Below, one piece after another: positions 33,898-41,934 of a stretch of 64,000 nt of DNA. Made by a program: the position numbers and the translations under genes. Origin of the DNA: Paenibacillus cymbidii. GTDB taxonomy: Bacteria; Bacillota; Bacilli; Paenibacillales; NBRC-103111. The notes under the pieces are model-generated. The model had not been told where the DNA came from. It did not search any database and saw only the letters and a program-made list of their open reading frames with translations. Position 1 is the first letter of the stretch, and each line of letters starts with the position of its first letter. The stretch covers positions 1 through 64,000 of the forward strand of contig NZ_SHLX01000032.1 of NCBI RefSeq assembly GCF_004764705.1, given 5' to 3'.

Positions 33898-36081
33898 TTA
33901 GAAGGAGTCTGGCGTCAGGAAGCGGGGCGCCGGAAATTTGGCCCGGATGCGCGCCGCGCTTGCCGGCGGCAGCGCGTACAGATCCATGATGAGGGCGTCG
34001 ATGGTTTCGTAAATCGACGCTCTTTCCGCTGCGTTGCGCGAGGCAAGCATGCCGTCGACCAGCCGGACGAGCCGCTCCTGTTCGGGCTGCAGGCAGCGCG
34101 GCAGCGGGATGGACTCGATGTGCCGGCGCAGCACCTTGACCGAAGCGAAAGCGCAGCGGTAATAAAACTGCGCCGCCCGCGAGTTCAGCACGGCCATCAC
34201 CGCTTTGGCCGGAAAACCGTCCAGCTGCGGGATGAGCACATTCGCGCTGTTCAGCGAGAGCAAACCCGTTTCGTCGTAAGCGAACACAAGCTGCGCATTG
34301 ATGAAGCGGTACAGCAGCTTCTCCGGCGCACGGTACATGCGGGCGGGAGCGACCTGCTGGAACTGCTCCGGCCGGAACCGAATATACCGCGGCTCGGCCG
34401 GAAACACGTTGTATTGAAAAACGTCGGCGCCGGCCACGACGGTTTCGCCGCCATCCGGCATGTCGCGAAGCACCCAGCGGCTGTTGTCGCCGGTGACGAT
34501 GCCGAGCGCAAATTCGGCATGGCCGGCGAGACTTCCGCCGCCTGCAGCGCGCATCCGCTCGAGGATGCGATGATCGCCGCCTGTGGCGCCGATATTGAAG
34601 ACGGAGATTTCGTTGCCGGCAAACCGCCGCTGCAGCGCGCGATGGTTCCCGTCGCTGCCGGCGATCGCGACCCGGTGGCGGCCGTCTGGCGGCGACTTGC
34701 GCAGCGTCAGCGCAATCGCGTCGCTGTTCACGTGCGAGAACGACTGGCCGAGCGCTTCGATGCGTTGCAAGCTGCTGCGTTCGAGCAGCAGCTTGCGCAC
34801 GGGCTCGTGCGCCCCGACTGCCAGCAGCGATTCGGGCAGGACGAAGGCGAGCGTTCCGCCGGGGCGGAGCAAGCCGATGCCGCGCTCGAGGAACAGCGCG
34901 AACGAATCGCCTTTGGCGGCTGCGGTTTCGTAGCGGCCGGCCAGCCGCTTGCGCTGTTCGCTCGCGAACGGTACGCCCCACGGCGGATTGCCGACGACGA
35001 TGTCGTAAGCGCCGTCGCTCAGCCCGGCCGGCTCGGGCGCGGGCTCGAGCGAGTCGCCGACGAACAGTCGGTCGCCGACGTCGCTCCGGCCGGGCGGTTC
35101 GCCGAGCAGCGCCAGGTTGACGCGGGCGAGCGCAACGGCGACCGGGTCGATGTCGCAGCCGGTCAGGCAGCGGCAACGAATGAGCTTGTCCGCTTCCGCC
35201 GCCGACATGCCGCGGGCAATGAAGCGGGCTTTGAGCGCCAGGTAGGCGCGTATCAGGAACATCCCCGTGCCGCAGCAAGGATCGACGAAACGCGGCGCGG
35301 GTTCGTCTTCGCACAGCTCAAGGCATTGGTCGACGAGCTGTGCGGCGATGGGGGCGGGGGTGTAGTAGCTCCCGCCTTTTTTGCGCGTGCGCAGCATGGT
35401 GAGCGACATGTAGAGCAGGCCGAGCAAATCTTCGCCTTCGCGGAAGGCGACGGGCAGCCGCGCGACGGCCCGCAGCGCCGCGAGGGCGTCTTTGCTCGCC
35501 GCCGCCACCCGCGAAGGCGGGCAAATCGCCGCGAGCATGGCGGCATAAGGCGCCGCGTCGAGCTCGCCGGCGGCGAACCGCTCGCTGAGCGAGCGGTCCG
35601 CGCCGCCGGCTGCTGCGCTGCCGGCCGCGGGCAAGCGGCCGCGGTCGGCGAGCAGCAGCAGCGCCGTCTCCAGCAGCGCGAGCGCGGCATCGTCTGCGCC
35701 GGCAGAGGCTTCGGCGATGGCCGAAGCCAGGTGCCGGCCGGTTTTGCCGGTGCCGTAGGCGGCCGGGAGCGCGCGGCCGCCTACGGCGGATTTGTTGCGG
35801 CGGCTGCGCAGCCGCGTGTCTTTGCCGCTGCGCAGCGACTCGCGCAGCCGGAGCAGCTCGCGCTCGTCGAGCGCGAGGGAGCGCCCGCGCCGCGAGCCGG
35901 CGAGGCGGCCGGCCCGCAGCCAGTTGCGCACCGTCGCCTCCGACACCGCAAGCGCTTGCGCGGCATCGGCGACGGTTAGCCATCGCTCGCGAGTCTGCGC
36001 GCCGGAAGGGGCGTCAGCATGCACATCAGGCTGCACGCTTGCCTTCACATTTGTTCGTTCGTCGATTGGTTCCCCCGGCAT
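33898..36081 (-). CDS. N6-adenine DNA methyltransferase with N-terminal excisionase-type HTH and TaqI-like C-terminal domain
   Basis: A 727-residue protein. A MerR/excisionase-type HTH comes first (WLTVADAAQALAVSEATVRNWLRAGRLAGSRRGRSL, about 34-70), then an Ala-rich helical region. The SAM-binding motif I is RFVDPCCGTGMFLIRAYLAL (about 263) and the catalytic motif IV is IVVGNPPWG (about 362). A C-terminal TaqI_C-like specificity region ends ASIYETIDALIMDLYAL. No nuclease motif or restriction gene is adjacent, so it may be an orphan methylase. ATG 36081 follows AGGAGA; an upstream ATG at 36126 has no site. The domain order HTH-methylase is unusual. Confidence 0.8.
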   Translation of the reverse strand: MPGEPIDERTNVKASVQPDVHADAPSGAQTRERWLTVADAAQALAVSEATVRNWLRAGRLAGSRRGRSLALDERELLRLRESLRSGKDTRLRSRRNKSAVGGRALPAAYGTGKTGRHLASAIAEASAGADDAALALLETALLLLADRGRLPAAGSAAAGGADRSLSERFAAGELDAAPYAAMLAAICPPSRVAAASKDALAALRAVARLPVAFREGEDLLGLLYMSLTMLRTRKKGGSYYTPAPIAAQLVDQCLELCEDEPAPRFVDPCCGTGMFLIRAYLALKARFIARGMSAAEADKLIRCRCLTGCDIDPVAVALARVNLALLGEPPGRSDVGDRLFVGDSLEPAPEPAGLSDGAYDIVVGNPPWGVPFASEQRKRLAGRYETAAAKGDSFALFLERGIGLLRPGGTLAFVLPESLLAVGAHEPVRKLLLERSSLQRIEALGQSFSHVNSDAIALTLRKSPPDGRHRVAIAGSDGNHRALQRRFAGNEISVFNIGATGGDHRILERMRAAGGGSLAGHAEFALGIVTGDNSRWVLRDMPDGGETVVAGADVFQYNVFPAEPRYIRFRPEQFQQVAPARMYRAPEKLLYRFINAQLVFAYDETGLLSLNSANVLIPQLDGFPAKAVMAVLNSRAAQFYYRCAFASVKVLRRHIESIPLPRCLQPEQERLVRLVDGMLASRNAAERASIYETIDALIMDLYALPPASAARIRAKFPAPRFLTPDSF

Positions 36082-36359
36082 GTTGTTCTTCTCCTGCGCG
36101 TTTTCATTGATCATTGCCCTTATCATACCGCATGGCTAGGCTAGGGGGAACTGTTCGTCAACACGCATAACGAAGCAGGTGCACGTGTCATGTCCCATAA
36201 GTTCGCACACGAGCGGCGACCTTGGCAGCAAACTCATATCATGGTCGTTCGTTATTTGTTCGAGTTACTGTAGCAGCATATCACCTACTGGTTGGACGGT
36301 GTGATGCGCAGGCGAAGCAACTGTTTGTTCGGGACAGGACGCTGCGGGAGCGCTGTTGC

Positions 36360-36553
36360 GAAATAGGCCATCTTTTATGGCCTATTTGGTCCAAAAGGGG
36401 CAGTCGCCACAAAATAGCCAGTAATTTCACTGGCTATTCGTGTCGATCTAACCGGATTGGACTTGTTTCGTCCCAATAACCAGTGTTTTCACTGGCTATT
36501 TGGGAGGGGGAAGGGCGAAATGGGGAAATAAGCCACTTTTTATGGCTTATTTC
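36360..36553. repeat. Four-hairpin composite element, copy B (reverse orientation)
   Basis: Hairpins at 36361-36387 (AAATAGGCCAT, perfect 11-bp stem), 36411-36438, 36475-36501 and 36526-36553. Its spacers match the reverse complement of those in copies A, D and E. It lies between the 3' end of fhuF and the 5' end of the methylase gene, the only copy not between convergent genes. In the rest of 36082-36658 (about 280 bases on the methylase side) I see no gene. Confidence 0.85.
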
Positions 36554-36602
36554 GCTTCCAGCAGGCCCTTCGGCAAGATCGACGAAAATCAATAAAAAGA
36601 AT

Positions 36603-36643
36603 GCCCCGAAGCCTGCGCGTGATCGGCCTTCGGGGCATTCCGG
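36603..36643 (-). terminator. Intrinsic terminator of fhuF
   Basis: AATGCCCCGAAG and CTTCGGGGCATT pair perfectly. On the minus strand the stem is followed by TCTTTTTATT. It lies just after the fhuF stop codon. Confidence 0.85.
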
Positions 36644-36658
36644 CACTTTCTCGTACCG

Positions 36659-37456
36659 TCAAGCGGGTTGCTCGCGCTTCTCCTCGATTTTCCGTTTCAG
36701 CGCCTCGCGTTCGCCGCTTTTCAGAATCGGGCAATTGTAGCACTTCTCGCCGTTCTCGCGGCGGTAATACATGCAGCAGGAGGAGCGGACCATCAGCTTG
36801 GCGCCGGGCTTGTAAGGGCTGTCGATATATTCCGCTTCATGCACGAAAGGATTGCGCCGGCGGCCGAACAGCTCGGCCGGCAATTGCTCCAGCAGCTTCA
36901 GGTCGGCCTGAAACCGCACCCGCGCCGCTTCGCGCGGATCGTTCTCCAAGACAAAATCGCGGGCAAACGCCATGCGCGCCCCGTATTGGTTCCAGACGAG
37001 GTCGGGCTTGACGCCCGCACCGGCCCCCACGGCCGCGAGCATCGGTCTGATCGTGTCGCGGTAATACGCGGTCAACGCTTCCGTCACCGCTTCGTCGCGT
37101 CCTTCCGCTGCAGGCAGGTCGCTCCAGCGCAGCTCCTTGATCCGGAACACGGTATGCGCATGGTCCTCGTGCTGTTCGAGCTGGAACTCGAGGTTGTCCG
37201 GTGTCAGGTCCAATACGCGATTGTACTGGGAAATGCCGAGCTGCACGATCGCGCACAGGCCGAAGAAACCCATGCCGATATGCGACGCGGGCAAATCGAG
37301 CCCGTGCGCCTTCAGCAGGTCGCGGCTGCAATTCAGCGCCTGCGCCATCGTGTCCGGCTGCAGCAGCTCGGCGACAGGGGCGGAGAATGCAGGATCGTCC
37401 GCTCCTTTGAGCGAGATGTGAAAAAATTTGTCGGCCAGCGCGAGCAATTGCTCCAA
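36659..37456 (-). CDS. fhuF: FhuF-like ferric siderophore reductase
   Basis: A 265-residue cytoplasmic protein. The C-terminal SSCCMYYRRENGEKCYNCP (about 228-246) is the CC-x10-C-x2-C motif that holds the unusual [2Fe-2S] cluster of FhuF. The enzyme reduces iron in imported siderophores so that it is released. The N-terminal region is of the IucA/IucC-related FhuF fold. The start is TTG 37456, six bases after GAGGAGG. A Fur box lies upstream at 37491-37505, consistent with induction on iron starvation. No siderophore transporter is nearby. Confidence 0.88.
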   Translation of the reverse strand: MEQLLALADKFFHISLKGADDPAFSAPVAELLQPDTMAQALNCSRDLLKAHGLDLPASHIGMGFFGLCAIVQLGISQYNRVLDLTPDNLEFQLEQHEDHAHTVFRIKELRWSDLPAAEGRDEAVTEALTAYYRDTIRPMLAAVGAGAGVKPDLVWNQYGARMAFARDFVLENDPREAARVRFQADLKLLEQLPAELFGRRRNPFVHEAEYIDSPYKPGAKLMVRSSCCMYYRRENGEKCYNCPILKSGEREALKRKIEEKREQPA

Positions 37457-37490
37457 CGTTGCTCCTCCTCGGGCGATGCGTTAATAAAAA

Positions 37491-37505
37491 TGAGAATCAT
37501 TTTCA
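37491..37505. promoter_or_regulatory. Fur box
   Basis: TGAGAATCATTTTCA matches the 7-1-7 Fur consensus TGATAATnATTATCA at 12 of 14 defined positions. It lies 35 bases upstream of the fhuF start. Confidence 0.8.
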
Positions 37506-37687
37506 CGAATTCAGCTATCAAAAAGTATACGGCAATCGGCCCGCGCTGTAAATTCTTTCTTTGTTTGCGTTTGTCCGCACTTGTCCGCGCTTGCCCGCGA
37601 AGCAGACTCGGCGGCTCCCCGCCTCGTATACTTTCGTCTTCGTTCCCATTATACTGGTACCGAACCCGAATGAGCGGAGGCAATTCG

Positions 37688-38668
37688 ATGAACGAGTACC
37701 TATATACATTCGCCTGCCACGAGGACGAACAGCTGCTTGGCGGCATGGAGCGCCGCGCGCTGTTCGGCGGCGACGGGCTGCCGGCCGTGGACCGCGGCCG
37801 CTTCGTCGTCAGCCGCCGGGCGATCGATGCGAGCCGCAGCCCGTTCGTGAAGCAGCGGATCGAGGTGATTGCCGAAAGCGGCGATCCGGAGCAAATTGCG
37901 GCGCAGATGGAGCGGACGGTGCGGCTGGACGGCGCAACGTTCAAGATCGTATACGTGCCGGCCGACGAGGACGCCGCGGATTACGACGAGCGGCGGCGCA
38001 TCGAGCGGCTGATCGGCGCGCGCGTCGTCGGCCGGGCCGATATGAAGCGGCCGGACGCTGTGTTCGGCATCGCGCGGGCGAACGGGCGCTGGCTGTTCGG
38101 GCCGTGCGAGGACAACGCGGCCGTCTGGCTGCGCAACAGCCGGAAGCCGCGCAATTATTCGACCGCGCTCGGCACCCGGCTGGCGCGGGCGCTCGTCAAC
38201 ATCGCCGCGCCGGAGCCGGCCGGCTTGCGCCTTGTCGACCCGTGCTGCGGCATGGGCACGGTGCTGGTCGAAGCGATGTCGATGGGGATCGCCATCGCCG
38301 GCTTCGACATCAACCCGCTGGCCGTACGCGGGGCGCGGGACAATCTCGCCCATTTCGGCATGCCGCAGGATGCCGTCGCCTTGGGCGACATGCGCGAACT
38401 GAACGGCGCATATGACGCGGCGATCGTCGATTTGCCGTACAATTTATGCTCGGTGCTTTCCGCCGGCGAGCGCATGGAGCTGCTGCGCGCCGTCCGGCGC
38501 CTGGCGCACCGCGCCGTCATCGTGTCGACGGAGTCGATCGACGCCGATGTCGCGGCGGCGGGTTTTGCCATACAGGACCGCTGTACGGTCAGCAAAGGCA
38601 GCTTCGCCAGGCAAGTGCTTGCCGCCGAATCATCCTCATTTCGCCCCGTTCCCTCTCCCCTCGTATGA
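37688..38668 (+). CDS. TRM11-like RNA/DNA methyltransferase
   Basis: A 326-residue class I SAM-dependent methylase. An N-terminal region of about 160 residues, containing a THUMP-like stretch, is followed by motif I LVDPCCGMGTVLVEAMSMGIAIAGFDINP (about 181-209) and motif IV IVDLPYN (about 248), the form of the N2-guanine/N6-adenine D/NPPY motif. It resembles tRNA guanine-N2 methylases of the TRM11 group; the target is not certain. ATG 37688 follows GGAGG by seven bases. The frame is open far upstream but that part is antisense to fhuF and is not coding. Confidence 0.8.
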   Translation: MNEYLYTFACHEDEQLLGGMERRALFGGDGLPAVDRGRFVVSRRAIDASRSPFVKQRIEVIAESGDPEQIAAQMERTVRLDGATFKIVYVPADEDAADYDERRRIERLIGARVVGRADMKRPDAVFGIARANGRWLFGPCEDNAAVWLRNSRKPRNYSTALGTRLARALVNIAAPEPAGLRLVDPCCGMGTVLVEAMSMGIAIAGFDINPLAVRGARDNLAHFGMPQDAVALGDMRELNGAYDAAIVDLPYNLCSVLSAGERMELLRAVRRLAHRAVIVSTESIDADVAAAGFAIQDRCTVSKGSFARQVLAAESSSFRPVPSPLV

Positions 38669-38676
38669 AAAACTCC

Positions 38677-38716
38677 GCTGGCGGGAATGACTGGAAGTGA
38701 ACTCATTCCCGCCAGC
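38677..38716 (+). terminator. Perfect 14-bp hairpin just before the germination operon
   Basis: GCTGGCGGGAATGA and TCATTCCCGCCAGC pair perfectly around a 12-base loop. No T-run follows; the GGAGG of gerA comes two bases later. It may end the methylase transcript or control germination-gene translation. Confidence 0.6.
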
Positions 38717-38730
38717 CGGAGGCCCATCCC

Positions 38731-40386
38731 ATGAATCCGCCCGATGCGACCCTTGCCATTCCCGCCAGTCTGGCGCAAAGCGTACGCCTGATGACGGAAC
38801 AATTCGGAAACAGCAGCGACTTTGTCGTGCGCCCGTTCCAGCTCGGCGGCGAACCCGAGGCGGCCGGTCGTTCGCCCTGGTCGTCAGCTTCGCTGACTGC
38901 TCCCCTGGTCGTTCCCTCCGGGAACTGCTCGGGCATGCATCCGGGGGTATGCGACCTGCCTGACAACGAACTGCCCGCCCCTGCATCCGGGGAAGGAGCG
39001 GCGTTGTATATCGACGGCCTCGTCGACGGCGGCGCGGTGCGCGGCAATATGGAGACGCTGCTTCGCTGCGCGCGCGAGTACCGGCTGGCGAGCATGAGCC
39101 GGCAGTACGATTGGGCCGATCTCGTCCAGTATGTCGCCATTCCCGCCGACAGCATGCAGGCGGTGTCGACGGCGGACGAAGCTTGCGACGCTATGCTGTC
39201 AGGCGCGACTGTCTTCCTGTTCGACGGGTACGCAGGCGCCTTGCTGTTGCATACGCCTGGCGGCGAGGAGCGCGGCGTGGAGGAGCCGGCCACCGAAACG
39301 TCGGTGCGCGGGCCGCGCGAAGGGTTTACGGAATTGATGCGCACCAATACCGCGATGGTCCGGCGCAAAGTGAAGGACAAGCGCCTCCGCACGGAGCAGC
39401 TGCAGATCGGGCGCGTGACCAGAACGAACGTCGAAGTGATGCACATTTCCGGCATTGCGGACGAATCGGTCGTAACGGAGGTGCTGATCCGTCTGAAACG
39501 AATCGACGTCGACAGCATCCTGGAAAGCGGCTATATCGAGGAAATGATCGAAGACGAAACGTACGCGCTGTTCCCGACGGTAGCCAACACGGAGCGTCCG
39601 GATGTGGTCGCGGCCAATTTGCTTGAGGGGCGAGTCGCCGTTTTCGTTGACGGCACGCCGTTCGTGCTGCTGGCGCCGGCGGTGTTTGTCCAGTTTTTCC
39701 AGGCGGCGGAAGATTATTACCATCGGTATACGTATGGCCTGATCCGGCTGCTGAGGCTGCTTTGTTTTTTTATCGCCATGTTCGGCCCCGGCTTCTATAT
39801 TGCCATCACCACGTTCCATCAGGAAATGCTGCCCACCGGCCTGCTCATCAGCTTGGCCGCGCAGCGGGAAGGCGTGCCGTTTCCGGCGTTTGTGGAAGCG
39901 CTCATGATGGAGGTGACCTTCGAAATTTTGCGTGAAGCGGGCGTGCGACTGCCGCGGGCGATCGGCCAGGCCGTTTCGATCGTCGGGGCGCTCGTGCTCG
40001 GGGATGCGGCCGTGCAGGCGGGACTCGTTTCGCCGGCGATGGTGATCGTCGTTTCGCTTACGGCGATCGCGAACTTCGTTATCCCTGCCTTCGAGGTGGC
40101 GATTTCACTGCGCATTCTGCGGTTTCTGTTCATGGCGATGGCCGCCAGCTTCGGTCTGTTCGGCATGACGATCGGCTTCATCGCCCTGCTGCTTCACTTG
40201 TCGAGCCTGCGTTCGTTCGGCGTTCCGTTTACGTCGCCCTTCGCACCGTTCCGGCTGGAGGACCAGAAGGATACGCTGCTGCGTTTGCCGATCTGGAGCA
40301 TGCGCAAGCGGCCGCATTTTTTCAGCCGGGACAACCGGGTTCGCCGCCGTGCCGGCAAACCGCGCAAGCCGTCCGGCCGCTCGTAA
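38731..40386 (+). CDS. Spore germination protein, GerA/GerKA family (A subunit)
   Basis: A 551-residue germinant-receptor A subunit of the inner spore membrane. The N-terminal soluble domain has FGNSSDFVVRPFQLGG, YIDGLVDG and GPREGFTELMRTNTAMVRRKVKDKRLRTEQLQIGRVT; about five helices follow from residue 335 (LLRLLCFFIAMFGPGFYIAITTFHQEMLPTGLLISLAAQREGVPFPAFVEALMMEVTFEILREAGVRLP), ending in a basic tail. It senses nutrients with the B and C subunits encoded downstream. About 48 residues between PFQLGG and YIDGLV (about 43-90) have no counterpart in the usual alignment. GGAGG lies eight bases before ATG 38731. Confidence 0.92.
   Translation: MNPPDATLAIPASLAQSVRLMTEQFGNSSDFVVRPFQLGGEPEAAGRSPWSSASLTAPLVVPSGNCSGMHPGVCDLPDNELPAPASGEGAALYIDGLVDGGAVRGNMETLLRCAREYRLASMSRQYDWADLVQYVAIPADSMQAVSTADEACDAMLSGATVFLFDGYAGALLLHTPGGEERGVEEPATETSVRGPREGFTELMRTNTAMVRRKVKDKRLRTEQLQIGRVTRTNVEVMHISGIADESVVTEVLIRLKRIDVDSILESGYIEEMIEDETYALFPTVANTERPDVVAANLLEGRVAVFVDGTPFVLLAPAVFVQFFQAAEDYYHRYTYGLIRLLRLLCFFIAMFGPGFYIAITTFHQEMLPTGLLISLAAQREGVPFPAFVEALMMEVTFEILREAGVRLPRAIGQAVSIVGALVLGDAAVQAGLVSPAMVIVVSLTAIANFVIPAFEVAISLRILRFLFMAMAASFGLFGMTIGFIALLLHLSSLRSFGVPFTSPFAPFRLEDQKDTLLRLPIWSMRKRPHFFSRDNRVRRRAGKPRKPSGRS
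38858..38996 (+). repeat. Hairpin-rich in-frame insertion inside the GerA-family gene
   Basis: The segment encoding the extra residues contains CGTCAGCTTCGCTGACTG, GTTCCCTCCGGGAAC and GCATGCATCCGGGGGTATGC, three consecutive short inverted repeats, and near-repeats of CATCCGGGG. It keeps the reading frame. It looks like an inserted small structured element rather than evolved protein sequence. Confidence 0.5.
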
Positions 40387-40423
40387 TCGTTCCGTCGATA
40401 CCGCAGGAAAGGACGTGACGCCT

Positions 40424-41656
40424 ATGGCGGTCCGCCCATTTCGCTTTCGCAACCTTCTGATGCTTGTGCTTGTCGCGGCGCTGCTGGGCACGCTGCTGAC
40501 GGGCTGCTGGAACCGCCGGGAGCTGAACGAGCTCGCCATTACCGTCGGCATGGGCATCGACAAGTCGGGGGACCAGTATGTTGTTTCGGCGCAAGTCGTC
40601 GATCCGGGCGAGGTAGCCGCGCGCAAAGGCGCCACGGGCAACCGCACGCCGGTTGTGCTTTACAAGGAGCAGGGAGCCAGCGTGATCGAAGCGATGCGCA
40701 AAATGACGACCAAAGCGCCCCGCCGCATCTATATGGCGCATCTGCGCATGCTGGTGGTCGGCGAGGAGCTGGCGCGGGAAGGCCTTGCGCCTGTGCTCGA
40801 TTTTTTCTCGCGCGGGCATGAGCTGCGCACCGACTTCTTCATCACCATCGCCAAAGACGACCTGGCGGAAAACATCCTGAAGGTGTTGACGCCGCTGGAA
40901 AAAATTCCGGCTAATGAAATGTACGCCTCGCTGGAATCGTCGCAGCATTTCTGGTCGCCGACGAACGGCGTGTTTCTCGACAAGCTGATGAATCAACTCG
41001 TGGCGGAAGGGCGGAATCCGGCGATTACCGGCATCCATATCGTCGGCGACAAAACGCAGAGCGGCCGGCAGAGCAACCTGAGCGTCATTGAACCGCCGGG
41101 CCAGCTGCAGTACGTCGGTTTCGGCGTATTCAGGCTTGACAAGCTGATCGGATGGCTGAACGACAGCGAGAGCAAGGGGTATAATTATTTGGTCAATCAG
41201 GTGACCAGCGCGGTGGCGCACTTCCCTTGTCCGGACGGCAGCGGGCGGATCGTGTTGGAAATCCTGCGGTCGCATACCCGCTTGACCGGCAAGAAGACGG
41301 CCGACGGCAATCCGAAGATTCAGGTCGATTTGCGCGCGGAGGGAGATATCGCCGAAATTGCCTGCAAAGTCGATTTGAACGACACTGCGGTGTTCGAACA
41401 ATTGCAGCGGATGGGGGAGCAGCGGCTTCGCGAGTTGATGGAGCAGGCAATCCGTAAGGCGCAAAAGGAGTTGGACGACGATTTTCTCGGCTTCGGCGCC
41501 GCATTGAACCGCTCCTATCCGAAAGATTGGGAGAAGCGGTGGAAAGCGGAATGGCCCCGGTTGTTCGAGCATGTGCCGGTGGAAATGAAGATCGATTACA
41601 ATCTGAGACGGGTGGGGACGGTGACGAATTCGTTCCTGCAGCAATTGAAGGAGTAG
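40424..41656 (+). CDS. Spore germination lipoprotein, Ger(x)C family (C subunit)
   Basis: A 410-residue lipoprotein. The signal peptide ends LLTGCW, where the lipidated Cys is followed by the family motif NRRELNELAITVGMGIDK. Further GerC features are KAPRRIYMAHLRMLVVGEELAREG and, near the end, KDWEKRWKAEWPRLFEHVPVEMKIDYNLRRVGTV. It is exposed on the outer face of the spore inner membrane and is needed for receptor function. AAAGGA precedes ATG 40424. The gene order A-C-small-B resembles the gerK arrangement more than gerA. Confidence 0.92.
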   Translation: MAVRPFRFRNLLMLVLVAALLGTLLTGCWNRRELNELAITVGMGIDKSGDQYVVSAQVVDPGEVAARKGATGNRTPVVLYKEQGASVIEAMRKMTTKAPRRIYMAHLRMLVVGEELAREGLAPVLDFFSRGHELRTDFFITIAKDDLAENILKVLTPLEKIPANEMYASLESSQHFWSPTNGVFLDKLMNQLVAEGRNPAITGIHIVGDKTQSGRQSNLSVIEPPGQLQYVGFGVFRLDKLIGWLNDSESKGYNYLVNQVTSAVAHFPCPDGSGRIVLEILRSHTRLTGKKTADGNPKIQVDLRAEGDIAEIACKVDLNDTAVFEQLQRMGEQRLRELMEQAIRKAQKELDDDFLGFGAALNRSYPKDWEKRWKAEWPRLFEHVPVEMKIDYNLRRVGTVTNSFLQQLKE

Positions 41657-41662
41657 AGGACA

Positions 41663-41899
41663 ATGGGATGGTCTGTCGCCGGCGTCGTGGCGGGGGTAAC
41701 GCTGCTCGGCCTGATCGACGTGCCGTATTTGCGCAAGATGCGGTCGCGGAAGGAGACCTGGGTGTACATCGTATTGATGCTGTCGGCTTTGACGCTGAAC
41801 GTGTTATGGATACTGGATGTGCCGCTTCCGAACCCGGTCGAGTACATCACCGCGATTTACAAACCGTTAAGCAATTGGCTGTACGGGTTGTTGAAGTAA
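41663..41899 (+). CDS. Small membrane protein of the germination operon (D-subunit-like)
   Basis: A 78-residue protein with two predicted helices (VAGVVAGVTLLGLIDVPYL and WVYIVLMLSALTLNVLWIL) joined by a short basic loop, KMRSRKETW. Small two-helix proteins of this size accompany several Bacillus germinant receptors and tune them. It begins six bases after the C-subunit stop and is translated between the C and B subunits, so a role in the receptor is likely. I do not recognise a specific family name. Confidence 0.75.
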   Translation: MGWSVAGVVAGVTLLGLIDVPYLRKMRSRKETWVYIVLMLSALTLNVLWILDVPLPNPVEYITAIYKPLSNWLYGLLK

Positions 41900-41934
41900 C
41901 GAGCCATCAACCGGAATCGGGAGGGGATGCAGGC

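Noticed and set aside
36668..37687. Upstream extension of the TRM11-like gene to 36668
   Set aside because: The extension is antisense to fhuF and shadow-like; GGAGG with ATG 37688 gives the sensible start.
41527..41934. N-terminal extension of the GerB-family gene
   Set aside because: It overlaps the gerC and small-protein genes in another frame; GerB homology begins at 41935 with a strong RBS.
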